Shown one piece after another: positions 26,167-35,393 of a DNA stretch of 35,830 nt. Positions within the stretch are counted from its first letter, which is position 1. The number at the start of each line of letters is the position of its first letter. Under the pieces are notes generated by a model, which had not been told where the DNA came from, did no database searches, and saw nothing but the letters and a program-made list of their open reading frames with translations. The stretch spans positions 1 to 35,830 of the forward strand of contig NZ_JACVUP010000029.1 of NCBI RefSeq assembly GCF_016625195.1. The letters run 5' to 3'. This DNA comes from Erwinia sp. S63. GTDB lineage: Bacteria; Pseudomonadota; Gammaproteobacteria; Enterobacterales; Enterobacteriaceae. The translations under genes and the position numbers were made by a program.

Positions 26167-26780
26167 GCAGTTTTGTTTTTCTGAGCCAGCCACACCGTTC
26201 TGCCACCGCAGGTGGCATCTTCGGTGATCTGATTAACCACGCTGAAACCGTTATCCGACAGCAGTTGGCGGAACTCATCGTGATCCAGACTGGCATGATA
26301 GAGCGGGCGTTCAAGGAAAGTGCCCATTGCTTCGCCGTCGCCGTGCCCGCTGGTGAACATCAATGCCGCGCCGTTCTGGGCATGCTGAGCAAAACGTGGA
26401 AACATCGCGCGTTGATGATCGCGCGTCAGGTGGAAGAAGCTGTCCCATGCGATGATGCCGTTAAAAGTCTTCTCAAGTGCCAGCGTGCGCATATCTGCAA
26501 CATGCCACTGCGCCTGTGGGAACCTTTCCCGACAGCGGGCAATCATCGGCTCGGAAGCATCCACACCCGTGACCTTGAATTGCTGCTGTAAAAAGTACTG
26601 CGCAATAGGAATACCTGCACCGCAGCCTACATCCAGAATCTCACCGCCAGCAGGAATCAGATCCAGAAAACGCGCCAACCAGTGCTGCTCGATGAAGTGT
26701 TTAATGCGGTAGTTATCCCAGACTTCTGCACCATCCCGATACAGATCAATAATATGTTCAGCTTCTTTCTCGTGATTCAT
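26163..26780 (-). CDS. Class I SAM-dependent methyltransferase
   Basis: A 205-residue Rossmann-fold methyltransferase. Motif I is EILDVGCGAGIPIAQYF (about residues 47-63), followed by the acidic GVDASEPMI, motif post-II WHVADMRTL and motif IV IIAWDSFFHL. The rest fits the methyltransf_25-like group. The substrate cannot be told. Its stop overlaps by three bases the stop of the convergent antitoxin remnant. It is followed upstream by a 58-nt gap and an unrelated gene in the same direction. Confidence 0.88.
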   Translation of the reverse strand: MNHEKEAEHIIDLYRDGAEVWDNYRIKHFIEQHWLARFLDLIPAGGEILDVGCGAGIPIAQYFLQQQFKVTGVDASEPMIARCRERFPQAQWHVADMRTLALEKTFNGIIAWDSFFHLTRDHQRAMFPRFAQHAQNGAALMFTSGHGDGEAMGTFLERPLYHASLDHDEFRQLLSDNGFSVVNQITEDATCGGRTVWLAQKNKTA

Positions 26781-26838
26781 GATTTGGCTTCATGTGAGGT
26801 GGAGAGGGAATCATAATGCTCAGCATTCTCTTGCGAAA

Positions 26839-27444
26839 TCATCTCGTTTCCTTATCTGAATTTTTTTCTAGCTCACGCTTAACGGCGCTCAACGTTCTGC
26901 GCCGAATCAAACCACTTCCCGCTCTGATCGCCAGCCAATAAGCTGCCATCTTAAAATGAGAGGCTTTGTCCGGGCAGTGGATGAACGTTTCCGTAATAAG
27001 TTCGGACTGGCTGTCATTAATGATATTAACTTGATAGCGCAGCAACAGCTTTGCAGCACCCGGCCGCGCGGGCTGCTGATACTCTTCAGCGTCTGAAATC
27101 TTTTCCAGACCAAAGTCGGCGCGCCAAAACTCGCCTCTTAACCCATAGCAAAGTTCAAAATCAGAGGCGTGAAGAAGCGTGAAGGTTTGCAGACCGAATT
27201 GATCATCGAGGGGTTCAGGCGCCTTTCTTTGTAATTTCTGCGGTAACTGTCGTATCGACATCAATGCCCGGATCACCGCATCCTGCTCAAGATCGAACGC
27301 CTTGATAAGCGGCATGATCTTTTCCGGACTGGGGGTTTGGATTACCGCGCTGTGTTTCTCATGGAACTGGAAATCAGGCAGGTAGGGCGGAACGTCACTC
27401 CAATTAGTCAGCATTTTCTTTGACACAAAACCCAGTGAAATCAT
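26839..27444 (-). CDS. Hypothetical protein (201 residues)
   Basis: Not recognised. The chosen ATG at 27444 has GAGG six bases upstream; the frame is open to 27507, but the extra part is Arg/His-rich and less likely. The protein contains FQFHEKHSAVIQTPSPEKIM and LDDQFGLQTFTLLHASDFEL, a pattern like small SRPBCC/START-type or DUF2867-like proteins with a polyketide-cyclase-like beta sheet. It ends in a basic helix (RRRTLSAVKRELEKNSDKETR). No signal peptide or membrane helix is seen. It lies between the methyltransferase and a LysR gene, in the same direction as both. Confidence 0.7.
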   Translation of the reverse strand: MISLGFVSKKMLTNWSDVPPYLPDFQFHEKHSAVIQTPSPEKIMPLIKAFDLEQDAVIRALMSIRQLPQKLQRKAPEPLDDQFGLQTFTLLHASDFELCYGLRGEFWRADFGLEKISDAEEYQQPARPGAAKLLLRYQVNIINDSQSELITETFIHCPDKASHFKMAAYWLAIRAGSGLIRRRTLSAVKRELEKNSDKETR

Positions 27445-27534
27445 CCTTAACCTCGTTTTGGGGTGTTGATGCAGAGCCCGTTGCATGCGGCACATGTCCA
27501 CTAACATAGACAGGTTGACTGCGAATTACACCAC

Positions 27535-28473
27535 TTATTGATTGTCTTCAAATGCGATTGACTCATCATTACTCTTCACGTCCCCAATAAGCCAGTCATG
27601 GAACATTCTGACTTCACTTCGCATAGTCTGATGTTGCGGGGTCACCAGATAATAAGACCATTTCAGCGGCCAGCGCTGCTCAGGGTGGAGCTGCTCGAGT
27701 TGCCCGCTTTCAATCAGTTGTTTAACCAGCGCATGGCGAACAATGGCAACGCCCCGACCGCTTAACGCAGATAAAATAACCGCTGAAGTGGAGTTGATAT
27801 GCAACCCATTCTCAAGTGCTTCAGGTGCATTTACCGCCTTAAGAACATCCTCCCATGAAGGAAAGTCTGCACCGGGATGTGGCGTGTCATCATGAATCAA
27901 CTTTTGCGTGGCGAGCCATTCACCACAGGCCATTTTTTGCGGCGGGGAAAGCCGTGGACTGCATACTAATACCGCCTCCTCATCCATCAGCCATGTTTTG
28001 TTCACGCCAGGCCAGTCTCCCAGCCCACAACGAATGCCGATATCCGCTTCGCCGTGTGACACATCCATCAGCTTGTCCGTCACGTTGAGGCGCAAATCTG
28101 TACTTTCATGCACTGCAGAGAACCGGTTCAGGCGCTCCATCAGCCAGTTCATCATCAAAACCTGTGACGCAGTGACAACAATGGCTGATCGCGCACGGCG
28201 GCCACGCAATTTAGTCAGGCCGGTTTCGAGCTTGTCCAGTCCCTGAGTGATGTCCTCGAGGGCTTCCTTAGCTTCATCAACCAGTGTCAGACGCGCTTTG
28301 CCGCTGCGTGTGCGGTGAAGCAGCGGGTGTCCAACCCAATCTTCGAGCGATCGGACGAGTTGACCAACCGCTGCTGACGTGACACCCAGCTCTTGCGCTG
28401 CGCCGGTAAAGCTTCCGTGCCGCGCGGTTGCCTCAAAAGCATGCAGCCATTTCAGTCGGTTTAACGATCGCAT
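27535..28473 (-). CDS. LysR-family transcriptional regulator (GcvA-like)
   Basis: A 312-residue regulator. The N-terminal winged HTH reads LKWLHAFEATARHGSFTGAAQELGVTSAAVGQLVRSLEDW (in pieces, residues 7-46), of the GcvA/AmpR type. An effector-binding domain of two lobes follows. The start is ATG 28473 with AGGA eight bases upstream; the frame is open to 28533 without homology. It diverges from the SDR gene across 165 nt, so it probably controls that gene and the MFS gene after it. Confidence 0.9.
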   Translation of the reverse strand: MRSLNRLKWLHAFEATARHGSFTGAAQELGVTSAAVGQLVRSLEDWVGHPLLHRTRSGKARLTLVDEAKEALEDITQGLDKLETGLTKLRGRRARSAIVVTASQVLMMNWLMERLNRFSAVHESTDLRLNVTDKLMDVSHGEADIGIRCGLGDWPGVNKTWLMDEEAVLVCSPRLSPPQKMACGEWLATQKLIHDDTPHPGADFPSWEDVLKAVNAPEALENGLHINSTSAVILSALSGRGVAIVRHALVKQLIESGQLEQLHPEQRWPLKWSYYLVTPQHQTMRSEVRMFHDWLIGDVKSNDESIAFEDNQ

Positions 28474-28638
28474 AGAAATATTCCTAATCAACGCTAATAG
28501 AGTTAACGAAAAAGATTTTCTTTCTTGTGACACAACTTCTTCTCATTCGTCAACCTGAAGCCGTGGTGGCACTCTGCGTTCACACAATGATGAGATCTCC
28601 TCTTCATTAATGATAATCAACGATTTATGAGGTTAGTG
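28474..28638. promoter_or_regulatory. Divergent LysR/SDR control region
   Basis: 165 nt between divergent starts, the usual site for a LysR regulator to bind. It contains TTAATGATAATCA (about 28605-28620), which resembles part of a Fur box but does not extend to a full one. No definite promoter was assigned. Confidence 0.35.
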
Positions 28639-29415
28639 ATGAACACATCTTTTGCCGGAAAAAAACTGTTAGTGGTCGGTGGTACAAGCGGCATGGGTTT
28701 CGAAACGGCGAAACTGATTTTAGAGAACGGAGGCCGTGTTGTGCTGGTGGGTAGCCGTCAGAATAAAGCTGAACAGGCTCGTCAGGCACTGGCGGCGGAC
28801 AGCAAGGTATCGGTTATTGTGGCCGACCTGACAAAAGAGGAAGGGCTGCAGAAAGTGGTTAAAACCATCAATGCTGAACATAAAGACATTAGTCTTCTGG
28901 TAAATGCAGCAGGCGTATTCTTCCCTAAACCGTTTATCGAACATGAAGCGTCTGACTATGACATTTACATGAGCATCAACCGCGCTACCTTCTTTATCAC
29001 CCGCGACGTGGTGCGCAATATGGTGGCGGCCGGAATTAAAGGTTCAATCGTCAACATTGGTTCTATGTGGGCACAGCAGGCAATCGGTGCCACGCCTTCC
29101 TCTGCCTATTCAATGGCAAAAGCGGGACTTCACGCGATGACCAAAAATCTGGCGATTGAACTGGGCGACAAGGGCATCCGCGTGAATGCCGTCTCTCCGG
29201 CGGTTGTGCATACACCGATCTACGAAGGTTTTATCCCAAAAGACGACGTGAAAGATTTAATGAACAGCTTTGACAGCTTCCATCCGATTGGTCGCGTGGG
29301 CACGCAGGCAGACATTGCTGAGACCGTGGCTTTTCTGCTTTCAGATAAGACAGGTTGGGTGACCGGCGCAATTTGGGACATTGATGGTGGCGTGATGGCA
29401 GGACGTAACGGATGA
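28639..29415 (+). CDS. Short-chain dehydrogenase/reductase (SDR)
   Basis: A 258-residue classical SDR. The cofactor loop is VVGGTSGMGFETA (about residues 11-23), followed by LVNAAGVF, a Ser in VNIGSMW and the catalytic YSMAK (about 155-159), then RVNAVSPAVVHTPI and the C-terminal GAIWDIDGGVMAGRNG. The Arg in GSRQ after the second strand suggests NADP(H). The substrate is unknown. The start is ATG 28639 with GAGG six bases upstream; an ATG at 28627 overlaps that site. The MFS gene follows 172 nt later, and a LysR gene diverges. Confidence 0.92.
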   Translation: MNTSFAGKKLLVVGGTSGMGFETAKLILENGGRVVLVGSRQNKAEQARQALAADSKVSVIVADLTKEEGLQKVVKTINAEHKDISLLVNAAGVFFPKPFIEHEASDYDIYMSINRATFFITRDVVRNMVAAGIKGSIVNIGSMWAQQAIGATPSSAYSMAKAGLHAMTKNLAIELGDKGIRVNAVSPAVVHTPIYEGFIPKDDVKDLMNSFDSFHPIGRVGTQADIAETVAFLLSDKTGWVTGAIWDIDGGVMAGRNG

Positions 29416-29587
29416 TGGCGATGCCGTTTATCCGTTCGGGTTTGTAAGCACTCCGGCGCAAACAGAACATCATGACATTTCAGTCGCCTCTTTGTGGTTC
29501 TCTCCATCATCGAGGCGATGCCTTTTGAACAGGCAAACGAGGCGTAAGGAAAAGCACGTTATGGGATCGTGCTTACAATGACAAAGG

Positions 29588-30805
29588 ATGATCGATCAGA
29601 TGATCGCAGAACACACACTTTCCGTCGCAGAGCAAAAAAATAACATTCTCCGTTTGTCCGCGTGCCAGGCGCTTGCCGGCGCGAATGCCGTGGTGTTCTA
29701 TGCCACTGGCGCCATCGTGGGTAATGACATTGCGCCGAGCCCAACACTCGCCACATTGCCGGTCACCATGTTTGTCCTGGGGATGGCTGCATGCATCCTG
29801 CCTTTCGGCGCATTAGCTAAAAAAAGGGGCCGTAAAACCGTCTTCATGGTGGGAACCAGTGCAGGGGGGTTAACCGGTCTAATTGCCGCTCTGGCCGTTG
29901 TGATCGGTTCCTTCCGGCTATTTTGTCTCGCTGGATTTCTTGGCGGGGCTTACGCCGCCGTTGCGCTAAGTTTTCGTTTTGCAGCAACGGACGGCGTCAA
30001 TCCGGAACGACGCGCGCGTGCTTTATCTCTGGTTATGGGAGGCGGTGTTTTAGCAGGTGTCATCGGTCCGATGCTGGTGACAACGACGATGAATCTCTGG
30101 CCACCCCATCAATTCGCCGTGACCTTTATTGCCCAGGCATGTGTTGCCGCTATTTCGGCCGTTATCCTGAAAGGCGTCACACCTGCTGAACCTCCTGTGG
30201 CAATCCAGTCAAAAGGGCGTCCTCTACGCGAAATTGTGCGTCAGCCTGGATTTACCCTAACCGTGTTCTGCGGTGCAGTAACATATATGGTTATGAATTT
30301 TCTGATGACTGCCGCACCGCTTTCCATGCACATGCACGCTATCTCTCAGCAGGCTTCGAACTTAGGTATTCAGTGGCATGTTATCGCCATGTACGGGCCA
30401 GGATTTTTTACAGGCAGGCTGATAAACCGTTTCGGACCCATGCGAGTGACGGCCGCAGGATTAGTGATTACCGTTGCATCAGTTGCTGCAGGCCTGAGCG
30501 GAACAGACATTTTTCATTACTGGCTTTCGTTGATTCTGCTGGGCATCGGCTGGAATTTTGGCTTCACTGGCGCATCAGCAAAAATTGTTGAGTACCACCG
30601 GGCGGAAGAAAAAACGCAGGTTCAGTCCCTGAACGACTTTGTGGTATTTGGTGTGATGCTGTTGGGGTCATTTTCTTCCGGCGCTCTGCTAAACCTCTAT
30701 GGCTGGAATGCTGTCTTGTGGGGATCACTTATCCCGGTAGGTCTTGCTTTTGTGAGCATCATTAAAGGATGGAATGCTCACTCGCAGGGGAAGGGGGCCC
30801 TGTAG
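29588..30805 (+). CDS. MFS transporter, probable efflux
   Basis: A 405-residue major-facilitator protein with about 12 helices. Motif A region reads GALAKKRGRKTVFMVG (about residues 77-92), and RFAATDGVNPERRARALSLVMGGGVLAGVIGP follows helices 4-5 (the conserved loop of the efflux-type group). A start at ATG 29600 is as likely as 29588, since AAAGG touches the first ATG. It lies downstream of the SDR gene and its LysR regulator. A terminator follows, so SDR and MFS may form one unit. The substrate is unknown. Confidence 0.88.
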   Translation: MIDQMIAEHTLSVAEQKNNILRLSACQALAGANAVVFYATGAIVGNDIAPSPTLATLPVTMFVLGMAACILPFGALAKKRGRKTVFMVGTSAGGLTGLIAALAVVIGSFRLFCLAGFLGGAYAAVALSFRFAATDGVNPERRARALSLVMGGGVLAGVIGPMLVTTTMNLWPPHQFAVTFIAQACVAAISAVILKGVTPAEPPVAIQSKGRPLREIVRQPGFTLTVFCGAVTYMVMNFLMTAAPLSMHMHAISQQASNLGIQWHVIAMYGPGFFTGRLINRFGPMRVTAAGLVITVASVAAGLSGTDIFHYWLSLILLGIGWNFGFTGASAKIVEYHRAEEKTQVQSLNDFVVFGVMLLGSFSSGALLNLYGWNAVLWGSLIPVGLAFVSIIKGWNAHSQGKGAL

Positions 30806-30823
30806 CGGGTCATCCTATGGATG

Positions 30824-30850
30824 AAAATGCGCCCGGTGGCGCATTTTTTT
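30824..30850 (+). terminator. Rho-independent terminator after the MFS gene
   Basis: AAAATGCGCC (30824-30833), loop CGGT, GGCGCATTTT (30838-30847), with the T-run reaching 30850. A strong stem 18 nt after the MFS stop, complementary on the other strand as well. Confidence 0.9.
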
Positions 30851-30924
30851 GCGACTAAAGAACCAACCAGAGATATCCTGCATTGAACAAAAATTGCCCA
30901 CTCAAATTTCGGAGAAGAACATCG

Positions 30925-31113
30925 ATGAAAAGCGCAACCGCAAAGTCTGTAAAAAAAGCGAACGAGTTGTTGAAAAGTGGTGAATTCAGGGAGGTTGTGC
31001 TGGATTTCAACATCAGTGCCGATGAGTTTTTTGAGCTTGCGGATCGCTGGGCAGAACGAGGGGCCAAAATCAAAAAAGAAGATGGTTCGTTTGTTATCAA
31101 GCTAGCTAAATGA
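30925..31113 (+). CDS. Small uncharacterised protein (62 residues)
   Basis: ATG 30925 follows GGAGAAG at a good distance, and the 62 codons code for a compact acidic/basic helical protein (MKSATAKSVKKANELLKSGE, then VVLDFNISADEFFELADRW and a C-terminal GAKIKKEDGSFVIKLAK beta hairpin). The frame is open to 30883, but no ribosome site supports that start. I do not recognise a family, though size and order of a helix with a short beta tail would suit a small regulatory or antitoxin-like protein. It sits alone after a terminator and converges with a LysR gene. Confidence 0.65.
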   Translation: MKSATAKSVKKANELLKSGEFREVVLDFNISADEFFELADRWAERGAKIKKEDGSFVIKLAK

Positions 31114-31179
31114 TGGCCAGCAAAGGCTAAACATCGCGATGTACGCAACGTCGACGAGGCGAAGTCCACGGGGATCAAA

Positions 31180-32079
31180 TCATAAGGCCTCAATAACAAC
31201 AGACAGACGCTTCATCACGTGATGAGCTGCCCGGGATAGCTGCCTTGTAGAGTTAATACATAAACCCAGAATCAGAGGACGCAGCGGCCTGTTCTTTAGA
31301 GGAATAAAATGTAGACGTCCCGCTCTGACATCTTCCATTACGTCGAGCCAGCACAGCACACTCACGCCGGCTCCTCCCGCAATGAGCGCTTTAATCAGGC
31401 GGATATCATTGCAGGAGATTGCGGTTTCGGGCAGCTGACGCGCATGGGCGTAAATTGATCGGACACGTTCGTGAACGACCAGTGATTTGCCTGGAAGAAT
31501 ATGCTTTTCTTCATTCAGGTCAGACAGGGAAAGCGCTACATTATCCTTAAACCTGTGCTGAGGCGGCAGAACAATACCCATCTCGATCTCTGCAAAAGCG
31601 AACACTTCAAGTCCGACAACGCTTTCCGGGTCGAGTATCAGTCCAAAATCAATTTCGGAATCCCGCACCTGCTGTGTGACTACCGCGCTGCTTTCAACAT
31701 TGAGCTGGAGATCCAGCCAGCTATTCTCTTGAGCAATTGCAGAAATCTCGTCACAGAGTTGCCCCTCCGTCAAAGCCTGAACCAGCCCGATACTGACCTT
31801 GCCGCGCCTTAGCCCCTTAATCTCATCAATTCGTTGTTTTGTCACGTTAAAGTCACGTTGCCAGCGGAGTAGGTCTGTGTAGAGAAGTTCACCTGCCGTT
31901 GTCATACGCATGCCTCCCGGCAGTCGCTCAAACAAAGGTATACCCAGATCTTCTTCCGCCTGGAGGATCTGCCGATTAATGGCTGACGCGGATACGTGCA
32001 GCCTTTCCGCTGCTTTTCGAAGACTTCCATGGCGCGCAACTTCCATAAAGTAGGCTGCAAAGCGGGAAAATGGACTCAT
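31180..32079 (-). CDS. LysR-family transcriptional regulator
   Basis: A 299-residue LysR protein. The HTH reads AAYFMEVARHGSLRKAAERLHVSASAINRQILQAEEDLGIPLFER (in pieces, residues 8-52), followed by a standard effector domain (KVSIGLVQALTEG; LPGKSLVVHERVRS; AGGAGVSVLCWLD). It diverges from the flavin monooxygenase gene across 152 nt and is the likely regulator of that gene. It is a different subgroup from the LysR protein at 27535. Confidence 0.9.
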   Translation of the reverse strand: MSPFSRFAAYFMEVARHGSLRKAAERLHVSASAINRQILQAEEDLGIPLFERLPGGMRMTTAGELLYTDLLRWQRDFNVTKQRIDEIKGLRRGKVSIGLVQALTEGQLCDEISAIAQENSWLDLQLNVESSAVVTQQVRDSEIDFGLILDPESVVGLEVFAFAEIEMGIVLPPQHRFKDNVALSLSDLNEEKHILPGKSLVVHERVRSIYAHARQLPETAISCNDIRLIKALIAGGAGVSVLCWLDVMEDVRAGRLHFIPLKNRPLRPLILGLCINSTRQLSRAAHHVMKRLSVVIEAL

Positions 32080-32231
32080 GGCGACCCTGTATAGTTTTAT
32101 GCAACAGGTACGTGCATTTATGCTGATGGATTAGTACACCTTAAATTACACATACTGCCATGGCAATGCACAGGCTAATCATCCAGGCGATGAGATCGCG
32201 CTTTGGCACAGTATTAATAAGAGGTGACTTT

Positions 32232-33551
32232 ATGACACAAAAAAAGCTTCATTTAGCCTTGTTCCTATTCCCGGGATATCACCTCGGAGCCTGGAGATTG
32301 CCGGACGCCATTCCTGAAATAGATCTGGACATCGACCATCTGGTACACGCAGCACAGCTTGCAGAAGCCGCCAAATTGGATGCCATCTTTTTCGAAGACC
32401 AGGCCGCTGTGCGTCGCAGTAATGACATCCTGGCGGGTGACAAATACGGTGCGGCCAATCCCCGTTCAATCCACTTTGACCCTACGATGGTACTACCGCT
32501 TCTCGCAGCCCATACCTCACGATTAGGTCTGGCTGCCACAGCCACGACGACATTTAACGAACCGTTCAACATTGCGCGTCGGTTCTCAACGCTCGATTTT
32601 ATTAGCAAGGGGCGCGCGGGATGGAATTTAGTCACTTCCTTTAACGAAGATGAAGCGCAAAACTATGGCCTGGATGCCCACGTTGGGCACGCAGACCGCT
32701 ATGGAAGGGCGGAAGAGTTCGTCGACGTTGTAAACGGCCTCTGGGAATCATGGGATGAGGATGCTATCACGCGGGATAAGCAGAGCGGTGTTTACTTCGA
32801 TGTTGATAAGATGCATTTCCTTCAGCACCAGGGGACGCATTTTAAGGTTCGAGGTCCACTTCCGATGGGGCGCAGCCCACAAGGGCGACCTGTTATTTTT
32901 CAGGCCGGTGCATCAGAGCCCGGCCGGGCGCTGGCGGCACGAACGGCTGATGTGGTATTTACACTGCAATCCACCATCGAAGGCGGGCGCGCATTTCGTG
33001 ATGACATTCGTCGGCGCGCTCAGGAATTCGGGCGCTCACCCGATTCAATCAAAATCATGGTGGGGCTTACTCCCATCATTGCCGAAACAGACCAGAAGGC
33101 CAGAGAACTGGCCGATCAAATGTTAACCCTGATTCCAGATGACATTGCCCTAAGTAATCTGAAACCACTGGCAGGTGGGGTAGATTTTCGCCAGTTCGAC
33201 CTTAATGAACTGGTACCAGAACTGCCTGAATCAAACGCGGGAAAATCGCACCGGGACGCAATTATGGCTATTTCCCGTGATAAAAATCTCTCCGTCCTTG
33301 AAACTGCCCGCTACTTCGCGGAAGGCAGCTACCTTAAAGCCATCGGTTCCCCAGCCACTGTTGCCGATCAGATGCAAGTCTGGCTTGATGCCGATGCCTG
33401 TGATGGATTCCTTGCAGTACCCACTCATTTCCCAACAGGGGTAGAGGCATTAACTGGACTTCTAGTGCCGGAACTGCAACGACGAGGCATCTTTCGTACC
33501 GAATATGAAGGAACCCATCTGCGGGACCACCTCGGACTGACTAAATATTGA
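32232..33551 (+). CDS. LLM-class flavin-dependent monooxygenase (NtaA/SnaA/DszA family)
   Basis: A 439-residue TIM-barrel FMNH2-dependent monooxygenase of the NtaA/SnaA/DszA/SoxA group. Family marks: LFLFPGYHLGAWRLP near the N-terminus, EAAKLDAIFFEDQAAV, TTTFNEPFNIARRFSTLDFISKGRAGWNLVTS, HADRYGRAEEFVDVVNGLWESW, and RPVIFQAGASEPGRALAARTADVVF. Such enzymes use reduced flavin from a separate reductase to cleave or oxidise organosulfur, aminocarboxylate or similar compounds. No reductase gene is in the window, and the substrate is unknown. The start is ATG 32232 with GAGG 8-11 bases before; the frame is open further upstream without homology. A divergent LysR gene probably controls it. Confidence 0.92.
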   Translation: MTQKKLHLALFLFPGYHLGAWRLPDAIPEIDLDIDHLVHAAQLAEAAKLDAIFFEDQAAVRRSNDILAGDKYGAANPRSIHFDPTMVLPLLAAHTSRLGLAATATTTFNEPFNIARRFSTLDFISKGRAGWNLVTSFNEDEAQNYGLDAHVGHADRYGRAEEFVDVVNGLWESWDEDAITRDKQSGVYFDVDKMHFLQHQGTHFKVRGPLPMGRSPQGRPVIFQAGASEPGRALAARTADVVFTLQSTIEGGRAFRDDIRRRAQEFGRSPDSIKIMVGLTPIIAETDQKARELADQMLTLIPDDIALSNLKPLAGGVDFRQFDLNELVPELPESNAGKSHRDAIMAISRDKNLSVLETARYFAEGSYLKAIGSPATVADQMQVWLDADACDGFLAVPTHFPTGVEALTGLLVPELQRRGIFRTEYEGTHLRDHLGLTKY

Positions 33552-33665
33552 TAGATAACAGAAGTTAAAAATCTAACAGTGCTGACCTGGTTCCCATTTA
33601 TTCACACTGAATGCTGTTAGCAATGCCGGCAGATAGTCGTAGTGGCTTAGGTCGGCTCTCGACTA

Positions 33666-33688
33666 AGCTAAACCGGGGCGGTTCAGCT
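33666..33688. terminator. Hairpin between convergent genes
   Basis: AGCTAAACC (33666-33674) and GGTTCAGCT (33680-33688) form a 9-bp stem with one mismatch and a GGGGC loop, between the convergent monooxygenase and secreted-protein genes. T-rich runs are absent, so it may be a weak bidirectional terminator. Confidence 0.4.
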
Positions 33689-33736
33689 TTGAAACTGTAA
33701 GAACTAAAGGATCCAGATATGTAGTAGGTGAAATGT

Positions 33737-34618
33737 TCAGTTCCAGTATTCATATTTTGCCGTCATTACGGCGTTATGTTTGTCCACATACTGTTTGGCA
33801 CTCCGATCAGTTGGGGTGATCGTGATATCTATATTGGCGCGTGTGCATTCTCCATGTGAGTTCCACTCATCGCAGGTGGTCAGTTTTTTTTCGATGGTGA
33901 AATACGTCTGGGTCCTGCTCAGGGTCAACTCACGGCCCTCGTTATCATAGCCATACTCTTCTATGGTTGAGGGTGATTGGGTATTGATCAGGCGATGATT
34001 GCCATCATAGCTATATACAGTCGTATTATTATCTATCGCCATGCTTCCTTTGCTTGCCGCGCTTGCCAGTAATCCTGATGAATTGAAGGCGTAGTCGATT
34101 GAACTCACTGCGGTTTTGTCTTTATCTTTCGGTTTCGTGCCCGCGATAACCGAACGACTAACCGCGCGGCTGATAACTCCTTTATCGTTAAGCAGGTACA
34201 TTCCTTCAAGAGTCTGCCGATATGCCTCAGTGGCTTTCTGACTGTTTTTATCTGCTACGATCCCGTTTGAGTTCAGCTGAATGCTCCAGCCAAATTCCGT
34301 TCTATTCAACTCAATTTCAGTGGTTGCCGTGAAAACTGTTTTCTGGCCTGTGGAGGTTGTGACCTCTTTTGCTCGGCCGCCAATTAGCTCACCGCATTGA
34401 CTGAAGTTGCTTTGAACAGATGTGCGGAGATACCCATCAGGACTATCAATAGCGATGGTTACAGATTTGGGAATTCCATTTCTGGTCTGCTGGCTCATAA
34501 GGACGAAGTTGTTCAGTTTGTTTTTAGCAAATGTTTCTGCAGTGCATTGTGCTGCATAAGTCGGAAATGTGCAGAGTGAAAATAGAGCAATGAACAGGTT
34601 ATTTTTATTGAATGGCAT
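33737..34618 (-). CDS. Secreted hypothetical protein with YD-like repeat
   Basis: A 293-residue protein with a signal peptide (about residues 7-22, likely cleavage after TYA). I do not recognise the family. The middle (about 170-230) carries YD/RHS-like beta repeats: SSIDYAFNSSGLLASAAS, YSYDGNHRLINTQSP, EEYGYDNEGRELTLSRTQ. Cysteines at the mature N-terminus, near 75, and in CDEWNSHGEC near the C-terminus could form disulfides, fitting a periplasmic or secreted location. A -10-like TATAAG and AAGGA precede the ATG on its strand. The lipoprotein gene upstream in the same direction is separated by 202 nt in which I see no gene. Codon use is more AT-rich than in the siderophore block. Confidence 0.7.
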   Translation of the reverse strand: MPFNKNNLFIALFSLCTFPTYAAQCTAETFAKNKLNNFVLMSQQTRNGIPKSVTIAIDSPDGYLRTSVQSNFSQCGELIGGRAKEVTTSTGQKTVFTATTEIELNRTEFGWSIQLNSNGIVADKNSQKATEAYRQTLEGMYLLNDKGVISRAVSRSVIAGTKPKDKDKTAVSSIDYAFNSSGLLASAASKGSMAIDNNTTVYSYDGNHRLINTQSPSTIEEYGYDNEGRELTLSRTQTYFTIEKKLTTCDEWNSHGECTRANIDITITPTDRSAKQYVDKHNAVMTAKYEYWN

Positions 34619-34820
34619 TATTTGTTGTCCTTATACACCGAACAGTTATTCAGATTTGGTTAAGTTGGCAAAGTTTTTTTGGCTGCTCGTTTAGTTCGAC
34701 TCAGTTTTCAATAAGTGGCTTCTCTGTAATCTGGCAACATGCTTTGTACAACAAGGTCAGCTCTTCGATCACAGCGCACCTTGCCCAGATGCGGATCTGA
34801 TCCGTGCCAGCAAGAAACAG

Positions 34821-35393
34821 TCAGTCTGATTTTTTTACGGGTTCGTTTTTCAGGCCAGGATGCGTCACAGAGTAGGCGATTGAAACGAGTTCAAGAACCT
34901 GACCATAGTTGTAATATTTGACACTGCTATCAATCAGTGATTTTAAGAAGATTGACAGATTATCGCGGTCATAAGTATCTACAAACGCCGGGGAGCCATC
35001 GGGAAAGTATCGATACTCAATATGTCTCTGACGCATCAAGGGTTGCAAGTTGTAGGAGAGCCTCTGCTTTTCTTGATCTGGCCCAGTAACCTTAGCCCAA
35101 CGCAAAAAGTCCATCAATGGCCTCATGCTTTCCCCCACGTTGTCCTTATCAAAAGAATCAACGCCAGCGACGAACAGAAAAAGTCGTCCTTCATCGGTGA
35201 TGTAGCTGTAATTTCCATAAATGCTTTTAGCTAATATGACCGTTTGCTTATAAGGCAACATCTGGTGTTTAGTTTCGTTGTATTCCTGCCCCTTTACTCC
35301 TGAATCATAGAGCGTGCTGCCCAAAGTTCCGCATCCGGACAACAGGCAGGCAAGGGTGAACAAAACGACGGATTTTATGGCAGAGAATTTCAT
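34821..35393 (-). CDS. Lipoprotein of unknown function
   Basis: A 190-residue lipoprotein precursor: signal residues 8-17, lipobox LSGC (Cys 21), then GTLGSTLYDSG. The folded part contains NYSYITDEGRLFLFVAGVDSFD and EYRYFPDGSPAFVDTYDRDNLSIFLKSLID. No family recognised. AAGGA six bases before the ATG is its ribosome site and is enclosed in a hairpin described separately. It shares direction and AT-rich character with the secreted YD-like protein, so they might work together at the envelope, but that is a guess from position only. Confidence 0.75.
   Translation of the reverse strand: MKFSAIKSVVLFTLACLLSGCGTLGSTLYDSGVKGQEYNETKHQMLPYKQTVILAKSIYGNYSYITDEGRLFLFVAGVDSFDKDNVGESMRPLMDFLRWAKVTGPDQEKQRLSYNLQPLMRQRHIEYRYFPDGSPAFVDTYDRDNLSIFLKSLIDSSVKYYNYGQVLELVSIAYSVTHPGLKNEPVKKSD

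Noticed and set aside
28600..28622. Fur box upstream of the SDR gene
   Set aside because: TAATGATAATCA matches only the middle of the Fur consensus; the outer positions do not fit.
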